From Bacteroidia bacterium (GTDB taxonomy: Bacteria; Bacteroidota; Bacteroidia; NS11-12g; UBA9320): DNA of 34,951 nucleotides. A program made the position numbers and the translations under genes. Shown in pieces: positions 27,299-34,951 of the stretch. The stretch spans positions 1 through 34,951 of the forward strand of contig JAEPQQ010000011.1 of NCBI GenBank assembly GCA_017640445.1. The letters run 5' to 3'. Within the stretch, counting starts at the first letter, position 1. Each line of letters opens with the position of its first letter. The notes below the pieces were generated by a model. It saw nothing but the letters and a program-made list of their open reading frames with translations. It was not told the origin of the DNA and did not search any database.

Positions 27299-27639
27299 CC
27301 ATTTTTGTTTAGGACAAACGATTGCAAATCCAATTTCGATGCGTCTATGATAAAATTTGATATTAATCTTACGAAGCAGATGTACTAAAAACCATAAAAT
27401 CGGAGATTATACGAGGGTGTGTATTTGGTTAGTGCGTCATGGAATGGTCAAAAATGATGTCAAATCTATTTTTTACCGGAGCAATAAAAACAACATTTTG
27501 AGTTGCAAGGCAGACCAGCCAACACTTGCTGAAAGTGTCTATAAAAAGAATCGTTAGTTTTAGTGATTTTCTATTGAAAACATTCTAGGTAGTTTTACAA
27601 CGCTTAGTGCAGACAGTGGTGTTTCGAATATGCACTAAA
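27299..27639. other. Divergent intergenic region between the barrel and the second kinase
   Basis: 341 bp, AT-rich, with promoters expected for both directions. I found no exact TAnnTTTG on either strand; TAGTTTTA at 27590 and the minus-strand ATCGTTTG near 27316-27323 are one- or two-base misses. The only striking element is an 8-bp inverted repeat next to the kinase start (27604-27638). A 66-codon ORF at 27357-27557 has no features of a real gene. Confidence 0.5.
27604..27638. promoter_or_regulatory. 8-bp inverted repeat abutting the second kinase start
   Basis: TTAGTGCA (27604-27611) and TGCACTAA (27631-27638), perfect complements with a 19-nt loop, end one base before the ATG at 27640. 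As RNA this would be a hairpin touching the start codon; as DNA it could be an operator. A related TTAGTGCG lies further upstream at 27429-27436. Confidence 0.35.
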
Positions 27640-30576
27640 ATGGATGAAGTACGTTTGACTGGAAATAAACCAACCTCCCGGCCGTGGCGGTTGACGCTCG
27701 TGTTATGTTTTGTCCTCTTGGTTGCGAATCAGTGCTTGGCTCAGAGTGAGTACGATATTCGTTATGACGAGGATGATGGACTTGTTCAGAATGCAATTTA
27801 TGCATTGGATCAGGACGCCAATGGTTTTGTCTGGATAGGTACTGATTTCGGTTTATACCGTTTCGACGGCGTGGAGTTTAAGCACTATGGTATGAACGAG
27901 GGGCTTAGTGACCATGAGGTACTGGGTCTTGCTACACTCGACGAGGGTGTGGTGGTTATGGCCACATTTTCGGGAAAAATAGATTTCCTATATCGAGATA
28001 CTGTGTTCAATGCCTCGAGATGCTCCAGACCTGAGTTGATGATGGTGAGGGGTATCCCCAAAATGAAAAAGTATTCCTCAAATTCATTCATATTGGGTTC
28101 GAACAAGCAGTCAGACATCAAGCTTCTGAAGTTTGATGGGAGCGACGTGGAATTGGTTGGTGAATTAGTGATTCCCGATAGCGGAATGACAATTAGTATG
28201 GATGTGTCGGAAAATTATATTCACATCACGGCTGGTTACGAAGAAGAGATGCGCTACTTTAGGTATTCAAGAAAGAACCTTGAACTGACCACATGGGAAC
28301 GACTGAGCGAACCTGGTCCATCAATACTAGCATTGAACGACTCAACCGTTCTGGTTAAACATACCGCTGAACTTACCAGTTATCGAGTAAGAAACAACGG
28401 ACTAGACCTCCTTTATAATTTGCCGTCAAAACGTGTCCAGAACTTGGATTTGGGCTGGTCAAATTCGGCAATTGTTTCTACAGTGCACGGGGTTAATGAA
28501 GTGCGAGATGGTCGGGTTATTAGAAAACTACTCGAAAACAAACGTTCAAACGCCAGCCTCATGGATCGAGACTCCAATCTTTGGACAGGTACTGAAGGTG
28601 ATGGATTGTTTGTGATGCGCAGAACAGGCGTTAAACAGGTAAGTGGACCCACCGACCGGTTAAAGTCGAACGTCACATGCATTTCGGGGAATGATGATTT
28701 CACCATTGTGGGTTACGACAATTTACAGGTTGACATATACTCCCAAAACGACAAACAAACTTTCAATCTGGTAGAGCCTGGAACACCTGAGTTCAATGCA
28801 CGGGTTCGTGATATCCGGTTGACCGATCAGGGAAAATGGTATGCTGCCACCGACCATAGTTTATTTGAAGTAATGCCTGATGGAAGAAGGCGCTCCATTG
28901 GATCGGAATACGCCTTTAAGGTTTTGGAATATCACCAGGGTCGGCTTTTGGTCGGCACCAATATCGGTTTGGCTACTTATTGGGGGTCTGGAAAACTGGA
29001 TATCCCTTGGGACCATAGAGTTACGGCTTTAGCCGTAGATCCAGATGGCGGTTTGTGGGTTGGCCATAAAGAGGGCCTGGGATTTGTTGCACCAGGCGAA
29101 GAAGAAAAACCATGTTCGGGCATGCTCTCTCAGGTACGGATCAATGACCTTATTGCTACGGAAAACAGGCTATTTGTTGCAACCAACTCTGGAATCTTTG
29201 TTCGCGATAAATCATCTGGAAAAACCATCAACCTTAAACGAAACATAAACAGAGTATGTCATAAGATGTTTCTGAGCGGATCAGTGCTATGGGTTGCCAC
29301 TCACTCAGGTTTGAGCAAGATTTCGATGGACTCTGATGGACGTTATGCGGTAAGAACCTTTACCACTCAGGATGGTTTAGCCTCGAATGTTGTGAATGAT
29401 GTATACGTGCAAAACGACAAGATTTGGGTTGGTACGAATCGGGGTCTTAATACCTTCATCGAGTCTGAACTTCAGCGACCCGAAATTCCAATGACCCAGA
29501 TCGTTAGACTTCAATCCGGGAACCAAGATCTGTCTATATACCAGCCGTTAACCCTTAAAAAGGATCAAAGGGATTTGACTATTTGGTTTTCTACGCCGGT
29601 ATTTGGAAGGAAAATCAGCTATAAATACCGTTTAAAACCAGCTGTCAATCATTGGAGTGAAACAGAAAATAAAGCCATTACCTTCTCACAACTTAAACCC
29701 GGCGATTACCAATTTGAGGTTATTGCTGGCGATCAGAACGGTGTGGAAGGTGGCCAGATTGCACGTCTGAATTTTACCGTGCTCCCACACCTATATCAAC
29801 GCACCGGGTTTCAAGCGGTTTCTTGGATATTAGGTATCGGCTTGCTTGCATTCTTAATCGATCGTTTAAATCGACGTTCTAGACGTAAGGAATTAGAACA
29901 AAACCGATTAGAAAAGGAGCTGGCCTCATTGGAACTGGATGCCATTAAGGCACAAATCAAACCTCATTTTATCTACAACTGTCTCAATTCGATTAAGTAT
30001 TCCATCATTCAGCATCGAAACCAGGATGCTGAGGAACAGCTATCAGTGTTCGCCAGGTTGATGCGAAGAACGCTTGACTATTCATCACTCGATTTCATCT
30101 CAATTGAAGAGGAAATCAGTTTTCTCAGAGAGTATCTAACGATGGAAAAACTTCGTTTTAAAAAGCAACTAAAATTCAAATTGGAATGTGAAATAGAAAG
30201 CCCCGGAACTCGTTATATACCCAGTATGCTGATTCAGCCATTTGTTGAGAATGCAGTGGTCCACGGCATGAACAATGATCAAAAAATATCAAGATTGAAG
30301 ATCAGTTTTCGCGAGATAGGGGATAGGATTATTTGCGAAATCCTAGACTCGGGGCAGGGCTTTTCCTATGATCAGTTACCTTCAAACGAAAAGCCCTCGG
30401 GTCTTTCTATAAGCACAACCAGGGCAGAGTCCTACAATGTTCTATACGGAACAGATGTCACAGTGAATTTACAAGATATGTCTAAGATCGATACAACCCA
30501 AACGGGGACTCTGGTCGTCTTAGATATGCCAATACGTACACAACGGAAATTAAATCATGAAAACTTACATTATTGA
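27640..30576 (+). CDS. LytS-type sensor histidine kinase with propeller sensor (second module)
   Basis: 978 residues from the ATG at 27640, chosen over a GTG at 27607 because it places the basic N-region and signal helix (RLTLVLCFVLLVANQCLA, cleavage after A34) properly. A periplasmic Reg_prop propeller follows (DANGFVWIGTDFGLYRFDG, SNLWTGTEGDGLFVM, NDKIWVGTNRGLNTF), a Y_Y_Y domain (about 657-717), one transmembrane helix (about 723-744), then the kinase with H776 (KPHFIYNCLNSIKYS) and ATPase N871 (PFVENAVVHG) and G box DSGQGF. All motifs are intact. It overlaps the response regulator gene by 20 bp, so the two are translationally coupled. Same architecture as the kinase at 19511, but diverged in sequence and in the opposite order relative to its regulator. 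Confidence 0.94.
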   Translation: MDEVRLTGNKPTSRPWRLTLVLCFVLLVANQCLAQSEYDIRYDEDDGLVQNAIYALDQDANGFVWIGTDFGLYRFDGVEFKHYGMNEGLSDHEVLGLATLDEGVVVMATFSGKIDFLYRDTVFNASRCSRPELMMVRGIPKMKKYSSNSFILGSNKQSDIKLLKFDGSDVELVGELVIPDSGMTISMDVSENYIHITAGYEEEMRYFRYSRKNLELTTWERLSEPGPSILALNDSTVLVKHTAELTSYRVRNNGLDLLYNLPSKRVQNLDLGWSNSAIVSTVHGVNEVRDGRVIRKLLENKRSNASLMDRDSNLWTGTEGDGLFVMRRTGVKQVSGPTDRLKSNVTCISGNDDFTIVGYDNLQVDIYSQNDKQTFNLVEPGTPEFNARVRDIRLTDQGKWYAATDHSLFEVMPDGRRRSIGSEYAFKVLEYHQGRLLVGTNIGLATYWGSGKLDIPWDHRVTALAVDPDGGLWVGHKEGLGFVAPGEEEKPCSGMLSQVRINDLIATENRLFVATNSGIFVRDKSSGKTINLKRNINRVCHKMFLSGSVLWVATHSGLSKISMDSDGRYAVRTFTTQDGLASNVVNDVYVQNDKIWVGTNRGLNTFIESELQRPEIPMTQIVRLQSGNQDLSIYQPLTLKKDQRDLTIWFSTPVFGRKISYKYRLKPAVNHWSETENKAITFSQLKPGDYQFEVIAGDQNGVEGGQIARLNFTVLPHLYQRTGFQAVSWILGIGLLAFLIDRLNRRSRRKELEQNRLEKELASLELDAIKAQIKPHFIYNCLNSIKYSIIQHRNQDAEEQLSVFARLMRRTLDYSSLDFISIEEEISFLREYLTMEKLRFKKQLKFKLECEIESPGTRYIPSMLIQPFVENAVVHGMNNDQKISRLKISFREIGDRIICEILDSGQGFSYDQLPSNEKPSGLSISTTRAESYNVLYGTDVTVNLQDMSKIDTTQTGTLVVLDMPIRTQRKLNHENLHY

Positions 30577-31294
30577 TGACGAATTTGACAGTCGGGGGAT
30601 TGTTCGTGTTTATTTGGAACAGGATTTCCCAGAGATTGAAATTATCGGTGAAACCGACAATGTAGAAGATGCCTTGCGTTTTCTCAGAAACAATACAGTA
30701 GACCTGTTGTTTCTTGACATCCAACTTAAGACCCAACTTGGGTTCGAAATATTGGAAGAATTGGACTCTCCAGGCTTCAGAGTCATTTTTGTTACCACTT
30801 ACGACCAATATGCCATTCAAGCTATAAAACATCAGGCACTCGACTATATCTTAAAACCCATAGACCGTAAAGAATTTAAAGCAGCCGTGAGCAAGGCGCT
30901 CAAGTTGGCCAAACAACCTGCAACAAACTATCTGGAAGCGGTTAGGGATCTGTTAAAAAGTGAGACCAAGGTGATGTTGCCAACGCTTTCCGGTTTTCGG
31001 TTTGTTGAAACCGGGGATATTATCAGATGTAAAGCAGAAAGTAATTATACCCGATTTTACCTAAAGTCGAGAGAGCAAATCCTGGTTTCCCGAACCCTCA
31101 AAACCTATATGGAGTTGCTTCAGAGTAAAGGGCGTTTTGCACGAATTCACCAAAGTCATGTGGTGAATGTAGACTGCATAACGGAATACATCAAGGGCCG
31201 GGGCGGTGAGGTAGTGTTAAGCGACCAAACTCGATTGAGTGTTTCCGAAAGCAGAAGAAAAGCGCTGTTATCGGAGCTCGGCTACCAACTTTAG
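30557..31294 (+). CDS. LytTR-family response regulator (second module)
   Basis: 245 residues. Receiver about 1-120 with D7/D8, phosphoacceptor D54 (LLFLDIQL), T80/T81 and K100 (YILKPID); LytTR domain about 138-242 with FARIHQSHVVNVD. The start lies inside the last codons of the kinase gene. The C-terminal DNA-binding domain differs enough from that of the first regulator that a different operator is likely; I found no copy of the ACCGTTTA operator near this operon. Confidence 0.95.
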   Translation: MKTYIIDDEFDSRGIVRVYLEQDFPEIEIIGETDNVEDALRFLRNNTVDLLFLDIQLKTQLGFEILEELDSPGFRVIFVTTYDQYAIQAIKHQALDYILKPIDRKEFKAAVSKALKLAKQPATNYLEAVRDLLKSETKVMLPTLSGFRFVETGDIIRCKAESNYTRFYLKSREQILVSRTLKTYMELLQSKGRFARIHQSHVVNVDCITEYIKGRGGEVVLSDQTRLSVSESRRKALLSELGYQL

Positions 31295-31478
31295 CTTTCG
31301 CACTTACATACTCATTTTACATAACTGCTCACCCATAGAGCTGTTTCGCTCATTTGTACTGGTTTGCCCTTTCTTCAAAACGTAGTTTTGGTTCGATATT
31401 GACACAAGCACCACTATTTATAAACTTAAACCATTCAAACAATAAACACAATAACAAACCCCAAATTGTCTTGTGTTC

Positions 31479-31505
31479 AGGCCGCCCGTAAGGCGGCCTT
31501 TTTTT
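31479..31505 (+). terminator. Strong rho-independent terminator
   Basis: AGGCCGCC-CGTAA-GGCGGCCT, perfect 8-bp GC-rich stem, followed directly by a run of seven or more T. It ends transcription from the second kinase/regulator operon and insulates the sigma-factor operon. Confidence 0.9.
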
Positions 31506-31541
31506 AAGTTGATTCCGTGTACATTCTGGTAGAAATAACGT

Positions 31542-31570
31542 TTTGTGACAATCTAAACCTTCTATCTTTG
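31542..31570 (+). promoter_or_regulatory. Promoter of the sigma/anti-sigma operon
   Basis: TTTG at 31542-31545, a 17-bp spacer, and TATCTTTG at 31563-31570, an exact TAnnTTTG. It lies 16 bp before the ATG at 31587. This is a housekeeping-type Bacteroidota promoter, so basal expression of the sigma factor does not appear to need autoregulation. Confidence 0.65.
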
Positions 31571-31586
31571 CCAACGAGCAAACGTT

Positions 31587-32165
31587 ATGATCGCTACCAA
31601 CGATATCATCCATAGACTCAAGGAAAAAGACGAGAAGGCATTCGAAGAGGTCTTCCGTACCTATTACCCCGAGCTATGCCGTTTTGCTTACAAGTATGTT
31701 GAAAATCAAGATGTTGCAGAAGAACTTGTGCAGGAGTTGTTTTACTCACTTTGGGCGAAACTAGATGCTATTGATATCAACACAAGTATTAAATCATACC
31801 TGTACTCGTCTGTACGAAATGCCGCTTATAATTACTTCAAACGTCAAAAGGTTGCGGATAAATACGTGGCACACCAAATGAACCATGGTGCGGTCGTTGT
31901 AGCTGCCGATCAGCGTTTGGAAGTTAAGGAGTTAAGCAATCGGATCGATAAGGCAATTGAATCGCTACCCGATAAATGTAAGCAGGTGTTCCGATTGAGT
32001 CGGGTTGAAAATAAAAAGTACAAGGAAATTGCAGAGGAGTTGGATATATCAATCAAAACGGTTGAGAACCAAATGGGGAAGGCGCTAAAAGTATTGCGAA
32101 AAGAATTGGGTTCGTATTTGCCGGTAGCATTGATAATATGGATAGAAATAATAATAAAGCAATAG
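31587..32165 (+). CDS. ECF sigma-70 factor, FecI-like
   Basis: 192 residues. Sigma region 2 at about 18-87 (FEEVFRTYYPELCRFAYKYV, DVAEELVQELFYSLW, the DNA-melting helix with SVRNAAYNYFKRQ) and region 4 at about 123-175 (LPDKCKQVFRLSRVENKKYK, then EIAEELDISIKTVENQMGKA). Length and layout match the Bacteroidota FecI-like group. The C-terminus is an unusually hydrophobic tail (SYLPVALIIWIEIIIKQ), which recurs in this group and may bring the factor to the membrane near FecR. It is followed 40 bp later by the anti-sigma gene. Confidence 0.95.
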   Translation: MIATNDIIHRLKEKDEKAFEEVFRTYYPELCRFAYKYVENQDVAEELVQELFYSLWAKLDAIDINTSIKSYLYSSVRNAAYNYFKRQKVADKYVAHQMNHGAVVVAADQRLEVKELSNRIDKAIESLPDKCKQVFRLSRVENKKYKEIAEELDISIKTVENQMGKALKVLRKELGSYLPVALIIWIEIIIKQ

Positions 32166-32205
32166 GGGTATTTAAAAAGTAAGTTGTCTAAAGCCTAGAG
32201 GAAGA

Positions 32206-33210
32206 ATGGATCACCATAAAAACGAGCATATCGAATCGGAACTTATCACCCGCTATCTCAACGGAGAAGCGAGCTTGGATGAGGTGCGTTCGCTTGAGAC
32301 GTGGTTGGAACATTCTGAAGAGAATGCGACGCGTTTTGCTGAAGCAAAAATGTTGTGGATCGAATCCCAACCTGGCTTTTTTGAAGATGATACACCATCG
32401 TTCGAAGTAGATACAGATGCTGCATGGGACGCAATGCGCGAGCGAATTTCGACTCCTGAGAAACCTATACGTAAATTGGATTTTGGCTGGTTTCTGAGGG
32501 TAGCAGCAATTCTGGTTATGGGCGTATCAGTGGTATATATGGGGTATAATTATTTGAATACTGGCAGCAAAGAGTTGAGCACTGTCACCACCGAAGAAAA
32601 GCAACAAGTAGAGTTAGCCGACGGTTCGTCAATAGAGCTAAACGCGAACTCAAACCTTACCTACCCAAAAGAATTTGACGGAAAGACTCGTGAAGTGGAA
32701 CTACAAGGCGAGGCCTTCTTCGATATTGAAAGAGACACAACAAAGCCGTTTAAGATTGTAGCCAATGCGGTTGAAATTAATGTGTTAGGTACAAGTTTTA
32801 ATGTGAATGCGAATTCTGCTGACAGCGTAGAAGTTCAGGTAGAAACCGGGCGTGTTCAGATGACGTTTAATGGTAAGTCGATTATACTCCTGGCCGGAGA
32901 AACCGGAGTTTATAATAGAGTTCGTGATCAACTAATTAAGAGAGAAAAGGAAATTCTCTCAAGTCAGTTCTGGAGAAACCGCAAGCTTATTTTCAAACGA
33001 ACACGTCTGCCTGATGTGATTAATGCACTTAATACCAACTACGATGTAAATATTGTATTGCAAGGAGATAAGGTCCGCAATAAAAAGATCAACACACGTT
33101 TTGAAGATCAGGATATTGAAGTAGTGCTTGAAATCATTGCAAATACCTTGAACCTGAAAGTGGAACATGGTGAGAACGATACAATCCTACTGCGACATGT
33201 GGAAGACTAA
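32206..33210 (+). CDS. FecR-family anti-sigma factor / signal transducer
   Basis: 334 residues. Cytoplasmic N-terminal sigma-binding part (ITRYLNGEASLDEVRSLETW, about 14-52), one transmembrane helix (about 95-116, FLRVAAILVMGVSVVYMGYN), a periplasmic FecR domain (about 130-235, with VELADGSSIELNANSNLTYP and VNVLGTSFNVNA-like text) and a C-terminal DUF4974 domain (about 260-332, RLPDVINALNTNYDVNIVL) that in this family contacts the STN domain of the partner receptor. It holds the sigma factor inactive until that contact. The next gene starts 14 bp before this stop. Confidence 0.95.
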   Translation: MDHHKNEHIESELITRYLNGEASLDEVRSLETWLEHSEENATRFAEAKMLWIESQPGFFEDDTPSFEVDTDAAWDAMRERISTPEKPIRKLDFGWFLRVAAILVMGVSVVYMGYNYLNTGSKELSTVTTEEKQQVELADGSSIELNANSNLTYPKEFDGKTREVELQGEAFFDIERDTTKPFKIVANAVEINVLGTSFNVNANSADSVEVQVETGRVQMTFNGKSIILLAGETGVYNRVRDQLIKREKEILSSQFWRNRKLIFKRTRLPDVINALNTNYDVNIVLQGDKVRNKKINTRFEDQDIEVVLEIIANTLNLKVEHGENDTILLRHVED

Positions 33211-34951
33211 TTTGTTACGTTACGCAGCCGCAATTCTCCTTCTTTTTGCCGGTATGCTAGCTGCTATGGGCCAAAGTGTACTGAGTAAAAAGGTAGATCT
33301 TACCGTCCAAAACGCTCCGCTTGAACAGGTGTTGGAACTGATTGAAGAAAAGGGAGGATTTGTATTTTCCTATCCGACTGATATTATTGAAGGGGACAGA
33401 CTGGTAAGCATTAACGCAAAAAATGAATCATTAAGATCAATACTAATCACCACTCTTGGAGACGACAAACGGTATCTCGAACGAGGAAGTTATGTGATCA
33501 TTCAACAAAAGAAAAGACCCAAAACGCCTAAGCAGGGATTTGAAATCTCCGGACAGCTAGTTGACGCCAATACGGGTGAGCGGATATCAAGCGCAACCAT
33601 TTATGAGGTGAACAGGTTAAAATCAACCGTTTCGTCGGAGGATGGAGAGTATAGACTAAAAGTTAAGGAAAAAGCCGACTATTTGCAGTTGGCCATTGCA
33701 AAAGAGAATTACAAAGACACGATTCTCGAACTCCGTAAGGAGCAACTTAAGGACCTTGTTATAGAATTGGAACCGCTCAACGGGGAAGAGCCGGTTTATG
33801 AAAAAAAAGATCAGGCAACAGACACCTTGGCACTGGTTAAATTATTGGTGAACGAAAAAGCGGCATCTCATATGGAGAATGTCCATCTGTATGAGAAGAA
33901 GGCCGTGCAATTCTCCTTCCTTCCAATGCTAGGTACCAACAAGCTCATGAGTGGGAAAACAACAAACAGCTTATCGTTTAACCTGCTTGCGGGATACGCC
34001 TATGCTTTAGATGGTTTTGAATTGGGTGGCCTGGCTAATATCAATCGGCAGAACGTAAATGGGCTTCAGGTTGCCGGCTTTACCAACATTGTGGGTGGAA
34101 GAACGAGGGGTGGACAGGTAGCGGGGTTTGCCAATGTCACTAAGTACAATATGAAGGGTATTCAGGTTGCAGGGTTCAGCAACACCGTGGCGAATCGTTT
34201 TTCTGGCCTTCAAGTGGCAGGTTTTTTAAACGTTAGTCCGGAGGTGAAGGGCATTCAGGTATCCGGATTTTTGAACACGGCGTGGTCTGCATCGCATACG
34301 CATCAGTTCTCCGGGTTCGCCAACATTACACGTGTAAATTCGGGTACCCAATGGGCCGGTTTTGCGAATGTTGGTCTAAAAGAAACAAATGGAACACAGG
34401 TAGGTGGTTTTATGAACTACGCGAAGTCGGTTAAAGGTATTCAAATAGCAGGCTTTGCTAATTTCGCCCTAAAAGAGGTCAATGGAATTCAAATAGGTTC
34501 GTTCCTGAACTACACCAAGCGGTTGAAGGGCATTCAGATTGGTCTGATCAACATATGCGATACGGTGGAGTCGGGTTTGAATATTGGCTTTCTCAGTTTT
34601 GTAAGGCACGGAATACAAGACCTCGAACTCCATTACTCACCTACTATGCATGCTAACCTGCTGTTCAAAACCGGAACCAATCGCTTTTATAACATTTTGG
34701 CTGCCGGCTACCGACTTGATAAACCACTTTGGTCGGTTGGGTATGGTGTAGGGGCAAGACATCATTTCAAAAAGGGTATGCTTACGGGCATCGAGTTGAT
34801 GAGTAGCACGGTAAGAAGTGAAACCCAATCCTGGACAACGTATACCATCAACCAACTTACCCAATTGCATGCCATTTTGGGTTACAAGTGGGGCAAGGGA
34901 ATTGCTCTTACTTCTGGTCCGGTGTTGAATGTGTATTACAGTAGGTTTTAT
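33197..34951 (+). CDS. STN / carboxypeptidase-regulatory / LA_2272-like repeat protein, 3'-truncated
   Basis: The frame stays open to the window end: 585 residues are visible and no stop is seen. Order: Sec signal (AAAILLLFAGMLAAMG); STN domain about 28-103 (VDLTVQNAPLEQVLELIEEK); carboxypeptidase-regulatory-like beta domain about 114-178 (ISGQLVDANTGERISSATIY); linker; eleven or so surface repeats (about 278-465); then a barrel-like C-terminal part (LAAGYRLDKPLWSVGYGVGA). The start at 33197 overlaps the FecR gene by 14 bp, so translation is coupled. In ordinary FecI/FecR operons the STN domain sits on a TonB-dependent receptor; here there is no plug or SusC signature, and the repeats take its place. 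A role as surface sensor feeding FecR is inference from domain logic and operon position. Confidence 0.88.
   Translation, partial: MWKTNLLRYAAAILLLFAGMLAAMGQSVLSKKVDLTVQNAPLEQVLELIEEKGGFVFSYPTDIIEGDRLVSINAKNESLRSILITTLGDDKRYLERGSYVIIQQKKRPKTPKQGFEISGQLVDANTGERISSATIYEVNRLKSTVSSEDGEYRLKVKEKADYLQLAIAKENYKDTILELRKEQLKDLVIELEPLNGEEPVYEKKDQATDTLALVKLLVNEKAASHMENVHLYEKKAVQFSFLPMLGTNKLMSGKTTNSLSFNLLAGYAYALDGFELGGLANINRQNVNGLQVAGFTNIVGGRTRGGQVAGFANVTKYNMKGIQVAGFSNTVANRFSGLQVAGFLNVSPEVKGIQVSGFLNTAWSASHTHQFSGFANITRVNSGTQWAGFANVGLKETNGTQVGGFMNYAKSVKGIQIAGFANFALKEVNGIQIGSFLNYTKRLKGIQIGLINICDTVESGLNIGFLSFVRHGIQDLELHYSPTMHANLLFKTGTNRFYNILAAGYRLDKPLWSVGYGVGARHHFKKGMLTGIELMSSTVRSETQSWTTYTINQLTQLHAILGYKWGKGIALTSGPVLNVYYSRFY
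34028..34591 (+). repeat. Tandem 15-16-residue GxQVAGFxN repeats (LA_2272-like)
   Basis: Core G-(I/L/T)-Q-(V/I)-(A/S/G)-G-F-x-N, as in GLQVAGFTN, GGQVAGFAN, GIQVAGFSN, GLQVAGFLN, GIQVSGFLN, HQFSGFAN, GTQWAGFAN, GTQVGGFMN, GIQIAGFAN, GIQIGSFLN, GIQIGLIN. Period alternates 15 and 16 residues. This matches the surface-repeat family named after Leptospira LA_2272, which also occurs in Bacteroidota. Hydrophobic/polar alternation suggests stacked strands. Confidence 0.85.

Larger units (their letters stand above)
31295..31586. other. Intergenic region after the second regulator
   Basis: 292 bp. Contains a short perfect hairpin CAAAAC-GTA-GTTTTG (31376-31390), two GCTCA words exactly 21 bp apart (31327 and 31348), the repeated word TTACATA (31304 and 31317), a strong terminator (31479-31505) and the sigma-factor promoter (31542-31570). 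No convincing ORF. The 185 bp between stop and terminator is long for a simple 3' end. Confidence 0.5.

Noticed and set aside
27357-27557. 66-codon ORF in the divergent intergenic region.
   Set aside because: No signal, domain or promoter; composition looks like random translation of AT-rich DNA, and it spans the region where promoters for both flanking genes must lie.
34028-34591. Repeats in the STN protein as a CRISPR or DNA-level tandem repeat.
   Set aside because: The repetition is at protein level with diverged codons and lies within an open reading frame.

Overview
The window comes from a member of the Bacteroidota, probably a marine or soil Flavobacteriales/Cytophagales-type organism. 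Evidence: a secreted protein with a type IX secretion (T9SS) C-terminal sorting domain; a DUF6089-like outer-membrane barrel; LytS/LytTR two-component systems with periplasmic Reg_prop propellers; an ECF sigma / FecR (DUF4974) / STN-domain operon; and promoters with the Bacteroidota -7 element TAnnTTTG. I see no tRNA, rRNA, CRISPR array or insertion sequence.

Region 1 (1-17428, + strand) is an RHS/YD-repeat locus: a giant secreted protein cut by the left window edge, a 221-aa secreted protein, a 3285-aa RHS protein with a Sec signal, a large cysteine-rich insert, YD repeats and an RHS core followed by a unique 275-aa C-terminal tail, and then a small lipoprotein-like ORF overlapping the end of the RHS gene. 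The layout matches a polymorphic toxin with a cognate immunity protein, but the tail is not a family I recognise. Region 2 (17579-18646, - strand) is a lone tyrosine recombinase with its catalytic residues intact.

Region 3 (18749-22773) is a LytTR response regulator and LytS-type kinase operon. It is followed by a 290-bp stretch without a normal gene that carries two 10-bp direct repeats at a 21-bp period, matching the LytTR operator consensus, and ends in a strong hairpin terminator. This looks like a target locus, a small RNA or a very short peptide, controlled by the adjacent regulator. Region 4 (22774-27298, - strand) holds a 1148-aa T9SS cargo protein (LamG domain, seven Ig-like repeats, sorting domain) and a DUF6089-like barrel. 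Region 5 (27640-31505, + strand) is a second kinase/regulator pair, in the opposite gene order.

Region 6 (31587-34951, + strand) is an ECF sigma factor, a FecR-type anti-sigma factor and a third protein cut by the right window edge. That third gene has the STN and carboxypeptidase-regulatory domains normally found on a TonB-dependent receptor, but they are joined to a run of about eleven 15-16-residue surface repeats (LA_2272-like). This may be a signalling operon built around a surface-repeat protein rather than a nutrient transporter.
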